Source of the DNA: Planctomycetota bacterium
Lineage (GTDB): Bacteria > Planctomycetota > Phycisphaerae > Phycisphaerales > SM1A02
DNA: 64,000 nt
Assembly: GCA_022574595.1 (NCBI GenBank)
Contig: JACZRS010000001.1
Location: forward strand, 310,001-374,000
Direction of reading: 5' to 3'
Position numbers and translations under genes: made by a program. A model generated the notes under the pieces. That model did no database searches. It saw only the letters and a program-made list of their open reading frames with translations, and was not told the origin of the DNA. This document shows, one piece after another, positions 35,670-41,711 of the stretch (positions are counted from its first letter, which is position 1; each line of letters begins with the position of its first letter).

Positions 35670-37208
35670 ATGAAAAGCTTGGCTGCACTTTGCATATTGG
35701 TCATATTATTCTCTGGCTTTTCTTCACATGCTTCGGCACAATGTCTCGCCAACGAAATCCAAAAACTCACAGCATCCGATCCGAGTCTTGGAGACCACTT
35801 CGGAACTTCAGTTATAATTCTTGGAGATATGGCCATCGTAGGAGCTAACAGGGCAAACGTTGAACAATACCTTGGAGGCGCTGCGTACGTCTTTCGTAAA
35901 GAGCCAATAACAAACCAATGGATCCAGGAGCAAAAAGTATTTGCTGCTGATCCCGGGCCTCAGGATGAATTTGCGCTTTCAGTAGCTATTAATCCCATCG
36001 ACCCCAATCTGATCATCATTGGAGCATGGGCGGATGATGATGCTGATGATTGTGGCAATGATTCGGCATGCGAATCAGGATCAGCTTATATCTTCCGCTT
36101 CGATCCCGATCTGGGTCTGTGGATCCAGGAACAAAAACTCACAGCTTCCGATGCTGAACCTCAAGACCGCTTTGGCTGGGCAGTTTCTATCTGGGGTGAT
36201 GTTGCGATCATCGGCGCAAGATTTGATGATGATCCATCTCAAAATAGCGGAACAGCATACGTTTTTCGTTATGATGAGAATACAGGGACTTGGAATGAAC
36301 AGCAGAAAATCTTATCTCCTGATCCGGGTACGTTCGGCACATCAATCTCCCTTGAAGGAGATGTTGTTTTAATCGGCGCATCAGCAGATCAGGAGTTTGG
36401 AATAGGATCAGGGGCTGCTTACATTTTTCGTATGGATCCTGACACGCAAATCTGGCAACTGGAGCAAAAGCTACTACCTGATGACCCCGTGCAGGGAGCT
36501 GGCTTCGGTCGTTCTGTTTCATTAGATGGTAACACAGCCTTGATAGCAGCGCCCGGGGCAGACGGCGTTTGGTTTCTGGAAGGCGCTGCGTACGCATTTA
36601 CCTATAACGGCCGGCAATGGACCCAACAACAAAAACTATTTGCTTCGGATGGCGAACCACTCGATCTATTTGGACGGGCTGTCTCTTTAGCAGGTAACAC
36701 CGCAGTAATTGCGGCTATCTTTGATGAGGTCAATGAACAGACTGTAGGTTCAACTTACATATTCACTTTCGATTCCCAACAATGGAACGAAACCGCCAAG
36801 CTATATGCATCGCAATTCGATGGAGCCGAAGCATTCGGCACACACGCAGCCACCGATGGCGAGAACGTCATCGTAGGAGCTAATTTCGCGGTTATTGATG
36901 GCAATAACGAAGCGGGCGCAGCATTCATCTTCGGCGGACTAGGTGATTGCAACAACAACGGCATAATCGACATCTGCGATATCGCAGATGGCAACGCAGC
37001 CGACAAAAATAGCAACGGCCTGCCTGATGAGTGCGATGACTTGCCTTGCCCATGGGATCTGGATAATAGCGGCAGCGTCGGCGTCGGCGATCTGCTTATG
37101 ATGTTCGCCCAATGGGGAACCCCCGGAATAGCCGACTTTAACGGAGACGGCATAGTCAACACTAGTGATCTACTAATCCTCCTAGCCAATTGGGGGCCGT
37201 GTCCGTAG
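35670..37208 (+). CDS. Secreted FG-GAP repeat protein with dockerin-like end
   Basis: The ATG at 35670 gives a signal peptide (MKSLAALCILVILFSGFSSH, cleavage near SAQC). The body, about residues 30-420, is a beta-propeller of FG-GAP-like repeats: each unit runs DxFGxSVxxxGDxAxVGA then AYVFRxDxxxxxWxxxQKL, at least six times. A Ca-binding linker (CNNNGIIDICDIADGNAADK) leads into two dockerin units (DLDNSGSVGVGDLLMMFAQW and DFNGDGIVNTSDLLILLANW). Predicted extracellular. The frame extends to 35571, but that part contains a palindromic repeat and is not a leader. A perfect hairpin lies at the ribosome site position. Two terminator-like hairpins follow. Confidence 0.85.
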   Translation: MKSLAALCILVILFSGFSSHASAQCLANEIQKLTASDPSLGDHFGTSVIILGDMAIVGANRANVEQYLGGAAYVFRKEPITNQWIQEQKVFAADPGPQDEFALSVAINPIDPNLIIIGAWADDDADDCGNDSACESGSAYIFRFDPDLGLWIQEQKLTASDAEPQDRFGWAVSIWGDVAIIGARFDDDPSQNSGTAYVFRYDENTGTWNEQQKILSPDPGTFGTSISLEGDVVLIGASADQEFGIGSGAAYIFRMDPDTQIWQLEQKLLPDDPVQGAGFGRSVSLDGNTALIAAPGADGVWFLEGAAYAFTYNGRQWTQQQKLFASDGEPLDLFGRAVSLAGNTAVIAAIFDEVNEQTVGSTYIFTFDSQQWNETAKLYASQFDGAEAFGTHAATDGENVIVGANFAVIDGNNEAGAAFIFGGLGDCNNNGIIDICDIADGNAADKNSNGLPDECDDLPCPWDLDNSGSVGVGDLLMMFAQWGTPGIADFNGDGIVNTSDLLILLANWGPCP

Positions 37209-37231
37209 GATATAACATTGTTCTAATGAAA

Positions 37232-37266
37232 GTGAGTCGTGGTGAAATCCCTCGGCTCGCTTTTTT
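37232..37266 (+). terminator. Terminator-like hairpin after the FG-GAP gene
   Basis: GTGAGTCG pairs with CGGCTCGC (two G-T wobbles) around a 13-base loop, followed by TTTTTT. It is 24 bases past the stop. Confidence 0.6.
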
Positions 37267-37289
37267 CTTGCATCCATATATGCGTTACA

Positions 37290-37319
37290 AGGCCGCAGGG
37301 CCTGTTTTTTTATTTTTTT
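37290..37319 (+). terminator. Second terminator-like hairpin
   Basis: AGGCC, loop GCAG, GGCCT, then GTTTTTTTATTTTTTT. The stem is short but the T-run is strong. Confidence 0.55.
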
Positions 37320-37775
37320 GAGATTTTCGCATGAATGCGCGCAGGATATTGCAGTAAACGGCGTATATACCACTGAGGAAACGCAGTCATATCTTTTTTT
37401 CTGGTTTTCAAAGGATTCATAGGCTCAGAAAGACATTTCTACTCGGCCCGCTTGATGCGCCGAAGGAGCCCCGAATATGCAGCGCATTTGCCTGCACAGC
37501 ATCGTCAACCCGCACTCCGGGTGTGGTGGAAGTTTAAGTTGCCGCAGCGATAGCCCACGGGAGGTCACTTTCAGTGATCGATTCGACGCTGCGCCAATTA
37601 CCGCACCCGGATTTTTAATTGCATTTTTCTTAGCAACTTGGGGGTGAACTGAACAATAGTGAAATACATCTAACCCAACCTCTTTCTCCTCCTTCGGCTC
37701 AGCAGATTGCTGAGCATACAGTCTGGGTTCCCACTCAGGCTGTTTTTTCTTTGTAAGGAGGATTTCACCCAAGCG

Positions 37776-38807
37776 CTAGGGCGCTTGAGATAGGATTTTC
37801 TCAATCAGCTCCGAATTATCCGGCAGGAGCTCGGATTTAACCAGTCTAGGTACAAGTTCTGCCCAGATTGGTTCACGAGCAAAGACACGCTTAAAAATGG
37901 GCAACGATTTCTCTACTTTGCCGCTACTGGCCAAAGTTACTGCGTGCCAAAATGGAATCTCTACAATGTGCGGAGCGATCTTCTCCGCAGCACTATATTC
38001 CTGACTGGCTTTGGCGAAGTCGGACTCTTCCATTGCTAAGTCACCTGCATTCATGTGCAGATATGCTCGTTGTAATTGCACGAGACGTTTTAGCTCCTGC
38101 ACAGGATGAGGATGATCTTCGATGCGCAAATCGAACTTGCGATCGATCCAGGGTTTGCCGGTCGATTCAGCTGCGACGATCAGGATTGCTGCGGATTGCT
38201 TACCACGAATATCGCCACCCACGCTTTGCGCTGCTTCAAGAGCTGCTAACATTTTATCCGCCAAGTCTCCTGTGGTTTGGCGGTAGGCTTTGGCCATGGC
38301 CGGCCAAACCTCATCACCTAACATTAAATTGGCCTGCACAGAGAATTGGTTCTCTGAGTCAGTAACGTGGCCAGCTGCGGCAATGCAGCGCTCGCCCGTG
38401 TGTGTGGCGACATTTCCGGATGCATCAATCATCGCCACCTGGCGCACTGCTTGCCCCTCATCGCCAGCTAGTAACGACCGTAGCGATTCGGATGCTGTGC
38501 GCCCTGCACGCATCAATTCCAGCCCAAGTGGCCCATACGCGGGATCAACAAATGATTGCGTAGCCACAGCTCCCACACCTGCTTCAGCCCAGGGAACGAT
38601 CGGACCAACCGAGAACCAATGCGACTGCACAGCTACGCCCATTTCACCCGTATCAGGATCACGAGCAACGATTGAATACGTAGCGACCGGTCGCTGAAAA
38701 TGTCGCTGGCTTGTGGGTATTGTGCGTTGCAGTTCTTGCTTAATTATGGCGCAACTTATCATTGTGAAACACCCAACAAGAGCGATGACTATTTGGAATT
38801 GCCGCAT
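37776..38807 (-). CDS. DUF1028 family lipoprotein with C-terminal TPR region
   Basis: N-terminal leader with lipobox-like ISC (CFTMISCAII). Residues about 40-265 are the DUF1028 domain, an Ntn-hydrolase-like fold of unknown activity: ATYSIVARDPDTGEMGVAVQ, WAEAGVGAVATQSFVDPAYG, and QANLMLGDEVWPAMA. The rest (about 265-340) is helical with TPR-like pairs (YLHMNAGDLAMEESDFAKAS). The start is supported by AAGGAGA nine bases upstream; that site, the start codon and the first codons lie in a 27-bp sequence repeated at 41562-41588. The GC-rich block begins just beyond, so the original promoter may have been displaced. Confidence 0.88.
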   Translation of the reverse strand: MRQFQIVIALVGCFTMISCAIIKQELQRTIPTSQRHFQRPVATYSIVARDPDTGEMGVAVQSHWFSVGPIVPWAEAGVGAVATQSFVDPAYGPLGLELMRAGRTASESLRSLLAGDEGQAVRQVAMIDASGNVATHTGERCIAAAGHVTDSENQFSVQANLMLGDEVWPAMAKAYRQTTGDLADKMLAALEAAQSVGGDIRGKQSAAILIVAAESTGKPWIDRKFDLRIEDHPHPVQELKRLVQLQRAYLHMNAGDLAMEESDFAKASQEYSAAEKIAPHIVEIPFWHAVTLASSGKVEKSLPIFKRVFAREPIWAELVPRLVKSELLPDNSELIEKILSQAP

Positions 38808-38822
38808 TGATCTGATCTCCTT
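38796..38822. repeat. 27-bp perfect direct repeat, left copy
   Basis: Identical, in the same orientation, to 41562-41588. It covers the start codon, first codons and ribosome site of the DUF1028 gene. The two copies bracket about 2.7 kb containing the GC-rich block. Confidence 0.85.
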
Positions 38823-38857
38823 CGCTCGGCTTCCCGTTTGCCTATATCTGTTTCAAT

Positions 38858-38914
38858 GTTATCACTAATCTCGGCGCGAGCGATCTGGTGATTTTCTTGG
38901 CCAATTGGGGATGA
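38858..38914 (+). pseudogene. Relic of a dockerin-gene 3' end
   Basis: In frame, ending at a TGA, this reads NVITNLGASDLVIFLANWG, matching the last helix of the dockerin proteins here (SDLLLLFANWG, SDLLILLANWG). There is no upstream gene in this frame, so it is a leftover tail at the left edge of the GC-rich block. Confidence 0.6.
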
Positions 38915-39024
38915 ACCAGAGAACTCGAATCGCTTCGTTGCCCGATGCGTTTGCTTGGCTCAGATCACTGGGCCGCGCCTATTAGCGGGTAGTATTGCGT
39001 TGTAGACAGCGCGTCAGTTCACGT

Positions 39025-39744
39025 TCAGTGTTTAGGCTCAGGTGCTTGTGCCTCTAGCAGCGCAAGGAACTGCGGCGGCATCGCATGCCCAACGTCTTGC
39101 GCGGAATGCGTCTCTTGCCACGCTTTGGAGTAGTCATGGTCGTAGTAGTGCCAAATGGCCAGACGTTCGTGCGCCAACCCATGATCAGGATCGAGCTGGA
39201 CAGCCCGCTGCATCTGTTGGATTGCGCTGTCCTGTTCGTTGCTCATTGCTAGTGTGAGTGCCAGGCTCACTCGCGCTTCGACGAACGTAGGGTCGATCTC
39301 GACCGCGCTGCGAAAGGCGGCAAGGGCGTGGACGTCTTTGGCATCGGACATTAACGCTTTGCCGAGCCCGTGATACAACTCAGCGATGTCCGGCGCGTTG
39401 CGGATGGCATCTGCATACGCTCTGATCGCGTTGGTGCTCTGATTGACATCGAGAAGGGCAGCGCCTTGTGTTGCCCGCTGCAATGCGCGTTGGACATTGC
39501 GCACCGTGAAAGCCTCCACTTCCACCAGCCCTGCGTAGAAATTCAACCCGCGAATCGCCTCTTGGAACTCCTCTTGCTCTCTTTGATCGCGCGTCGAGGG
39601 GGGCTTGGCCGCTGAGGCTTGGGATGTCGTTGGGTATTGTGGGTTCTCGGCCGTGGAAAAGACCGGAGCCGTTTCGCAACTGCCACTGAACATGGCAATC
39701 GCGGTCAAGGCAAGCGTTGTCGCGCAAAGTCGTGTTGTAGTCAT
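39025..39744 (-). CDS. TPR lipoprotein in the GC-rich block
   Basis: The ATG at 39744 with TAAGGAGA six bases upstream gives a lipoprotein leader (TTRLCATTLALTAIAMFSGS, lipobox SGSC). Three to four tetratricopeptide units follow at about residues 95-225 (LYHGLGKALMSDAKDVHALA, VSLALTLAMSNEQDSAIQQM and others), suited to protein binding. The longer frame up to 39891 is not needed. Base composition is GC-rich compared with genes on either side, as for the next gene, supporting shared recent arrival. It is divergent from the BNR-dockerin gene. Partner unknown. Confidence 0.82.
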   Translation of the reverse strand: MTTTRLCATTLALTAIAMFSGSCETAPVFSTAENPQYPTTSQASAAKPPSTRDQREQEEFQEAIRGLNFYAGLVEVEAFTVRNVQRALQRATQGAALLDVNQSTNAIRAYADAIRNAPDIAELYHGLGKALMSDAKDVHALAAFRSAVEIDPTFVEARVSLALTLAMSNEQDSAIQQMQRAVQLDPDHGLAHERLAIWHYYDHDYSKAWQETHSAQDVGHAMPPQFLALLEAQAPEPKH

Positions 39745-39750
39745 CGCAGG

Positions 39751-39757
39751 TCTCCTT
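39751..39757 (-). promoter_or_regulatory. Strong ribosome binding site
   Basis: AAGGAGA on the minus strand, six bases before the ATG at 39744; decides that start over the longer frame. Confidence 0.8.
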
Positions 39758-39958
39758 AAGCGAACCCGTCGGGCAAGGTGATGCCAAGACCATACTATAC
39801 CACCAGCCACTGAGAAAAGGGCCGAAATATCGCAAAAGGCCATTTTCGCGATGCCCAGTGAGTGAATTAGCCTGTTTTTTGGTGTACTCAAGCGGCCCCG
39901 AGTGGTAGGATGGCAGTTCGATGGGCGCGAGAACCCTGGTTATGACAAGGATCAGACG

Positions 39959-39965
39959 AAGGAGG
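39959..39965 (+). promoter_or_regulatory. Strong ribosome binding site
   Basis: AAGGAGG six bases before the ATG at 39972; decides that start over one at 39921. Confidence 0.85.
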
Positions 39966-39971
39966 TCGGCC

Positions 39972-41477
39972 ATGCTAGTGAATCTACGTTTTGCAAGAGT
40001 GTCGCGTCGTCGCATGGGGCCCGCTGCGGTGGCGTTGGCCTTGCTCACGGCGTCGGTTGCGACAGCACAAGCTCCCATCATCGGTCCGCAAGTTCGCATT
40101 GACGTGGGCGGGGGCACGTCCGTAGCGAACGAGACGACCGCATCGGCGAGTGAAATGGACCCTAACGTGGTCATAGCCGCCTGGAACGATTGGCGCGAGG
40201 CTCCGCCCGGGGGGACCATCCCCATCAGATTGGGTGTTGCACGCAGCTTCGACGGTGGCCAGACGTGGGAAGACTTGGTTATTCGTGCTCCGAAGGGATT
40301 CCAGGCATACTGCGAATGCGACCCGATGACCGCCTACGACGATCGCACGGGCACGCTCTGGGTGGGTGCGCTCGCCTACCCCGGCAGCGTGTTCGTCAGT
40401 CGGCTCGATCCCGGCCAGACGGAGTTTGAACCTCCGGTCGCCACGGTTACCGGTGGAAGCTTTGACAAATGCTGGATGGCGGCGGGGCCGCGCATGGGAG
40501 AGCCGGACTCCACCCGACTGTACATCGCGATGTCAGCCGGAATTCAGTGGTCCGACGATATGGGCGACACATGGACAAATCCGCTCAGCTTCGGCTGGGG
40601 CGTAGGATTCCTTCCCCGAGTAGGACCGAACGGTGAGGTGTATGTCGCCTATTGGGACTTCCTCGCCGGTCCCTACATGAGACTCAAACGGAGCCTCAAC
40701 GGCGGGGCAAGCTTCACCACCCACACGATCGCCGTGCGCATGGACACGTGGGGTTTCGAGGGCCTTCGTTTCCCCGGGCGGTTCCGCGTCCCGATCTTCG
40801 TGTATCTGGATGTTAGCCGAAAGACAGGCAAACTCTACGCAATCTACTTCGACACGACCGACGTGCACGAAAATGGCAGCAACGTGGATCTCTATTTCAC
40901 GACATCCGTCGATCAGGGAACCACCTGGACCACGCCGGTGGTGATCAACGGGGACAATGATCCACCGGGCGATCAGTTCTTCCCGTGGATCGAACTCGAC
41001 GAAGAGGACCGCATCCACGTTGTCTTCCTCGACTCTCGCCACACTGTTCAAAACGACAATACTCTTCATGGCATGATCGACGCGTACTACACTTACAGCG
41101 ACGACGACGGCGCAACCTGGAACGAGTTCCGTCTGACGCCGAAATCCTGGGACAGCTTCGATGACGGGGCACTCTATAATTCTGAGCAATTCCTCGGCGA
41201 CTACACGGGCCTGGCCGTCGCGGGCAATCGCGTTTATCCCGTCTACCTTGACACTACCGGCGGTGATCCGAATATTTATACGAACGTGATAGTGTTTCCA
41301 AGCAACGGTGATCTGAATGGTGACGGTGTAGTAAATACTTCTGATTTACTCATCTTGTTCAGTAGTTGGGGTTTATGCGTTGATTGTGCGCTTCCAGGTG
41401 ATTGCCCCGCGGATCTAAATGGCGATTGCACGGTAAATACAAGTGATCTGCTGGTTCTGTTTTCAAATTGGGGGTAA
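39972..41477 (+). CDS. Secreted BNR/sialidase-like repeat protein joined to a dockerin
   Basis: Signal peptide ends near TASVATAQA. The body is a beta-propeller with BNR/Asp-box motifs: SFDGGQTWE, SDDMGDTWT, SLNGGASFT, SVDQGTTWT and SDDDGATWN. The family includes exo-sialidases, but I cannot place a full set of catalytic Arg/Tyr/Glu residues, so activity is unproven. The C-terminus is a two-unit GC-type dockerin starting at about 41307. The propeller part is strongly GC-rich (41 of 60 bases in the row from 40201 are G or C), while the dockerin part uses the AT-leaning codons of the other dockerin genes, so the gene looks like a chimera with its joint near 41290. Confidence 0.85.
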   Translation: MLVNLRFARVSRRRMGPAAVALALLTASVATAQAPIIGPQVRIDVGGGTSVANETTASASEMDPNVVIAAWNDWREAPPGGTIPIRLGVARSFDGGQTWEDLVIRAPKGFQAYCECDPMTAYDDRTGTLWVGALAYPGSVFVSRLDPGQTEFEPPVATVTGGSFDKCWMAAGPRMGEPDSTRLYIAMSAGIQWSDDMGDTWTNPLSFGWGVGFLPRVGPNGEVYVAYWDFLAGPYMRLKRSLNGGASFTTHTIAVRMDTWGFEGLRFPGRFRVPIFVYLDVSRKTGKLYAIYFDTTDVHENGSNVDLYFTTSVDQGTTWTTPVVINGDNDPPGDQFFPWIELDEEDRIHVVFLDSRHTVQNDNTLHGMIDAYYTYSDDDGATWNEFRLTPKSWDSFDDGALYNSEQFLGDYTGLAVAGNRVYPVYLDTTGGDPNIYTNVIVFPSNGDLNGDGVVNTSDLLILFSSWGLCVDCALPGDCPADLNGDCTVNTSDLLVLFSNWG

Positions 41478-41487
41478 TCTAAGAACA

Positions 41488-41513
41488 CAGGGGCACAAGC
41501 CCTGCGGCTAGAC
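41488..41513 (+). repeat. Family A hairpin, copy 4
   Basis: CAGGG, loop GCACAAG, CCCTG, tail CGGCTAGAC. Same position after a dockerin-gene stop as the copy at 47998. Confidence 0.7.
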
Positions 41514-41518
41514 CCCGG

Positions 41519-41569
41519 TCAATTCTTACGATCATTAGCCCATCTGCCTGTTACCATTGCCGAATTGCC
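41519..41569 (-). pseudogene. Relic of the 3' end of a thioredoxin-like gene
   Basis: Read on the minus strand this gives GNSAMVTGRWANDRKN and a stop, which aligns codon for codon with the end of the intact thioredoxin-like gene (NGSSAKSKGRWANERKK, ending at 48028). There is no gene body upstream; the frame runs into the right copy of the 27-bp repeat. Confidence 0.7.
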
Positions 41570-41588
41570 GCATTGATCTGATCTCCTT
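41562..41588. repeat. 27-bp perfect direct repeat, right copy
   Basis: Same bases and orientation as 38796-38822. Here it carries a vestigial DUF1028 start region with ribosome site but no gene body. Confidence 0.85.
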
Positions 41589-41711
41589 AGCTTGCCGTAT
41601 TTGTTTTAACGGGTTACGGCGAGAGATCATTATATCTTGCGATACTCTAAATGCTATCAATATAGCGGTAATACTAGATAGGCCAGCCTTCCTGGCACGC
41701 GTGCTCTATTT

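Larger units (their letters stand above)
37209..37775. other. 567-base intergenic region with terminators and an anomalous open frame
   Basis: The left part holds two terminator-like hairpins (37232-37266 and 37290-37319). The right two thirds contain an unbroken minus-strand frame from a TTG at 37772 to 37425 (115 codons), rich in Pro, Gln and Cys, with no ribosome site, no signal peptide and no domain I know. Its base composition is more GC-rich than the flanking AT-rich left part. It may be a gene fragment or a repeat rather than a gene. The stop region of the DUF1028 gene carries a small palindrome AAGCGC/GCGCTT (37771-37786). Confidence 0.5.

Noticed and set aside
39380-40225. Minus-strand frame of 281 codons spanning the TPR gene and the start of the BNR gene
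   Set aside because: It overlaps two better-supported genes, reads without a leader or domain, and runs through the divergent promoter region.
40533-41189. Long minus-strand frame (218 codons) opposite the BNR-dockerin gene
   Set aside because: An antisense shadow favoured by high GC; no motif or start signal, while the plus strand has signal peptide, Asp-box repeats and dockerin.
39972-41300. Calling the BNR protein a sialidase
   Set aside because: Asp-box repeats are present but I could not identify the Arg triad and Tyr/Glu pair of true sialidases.
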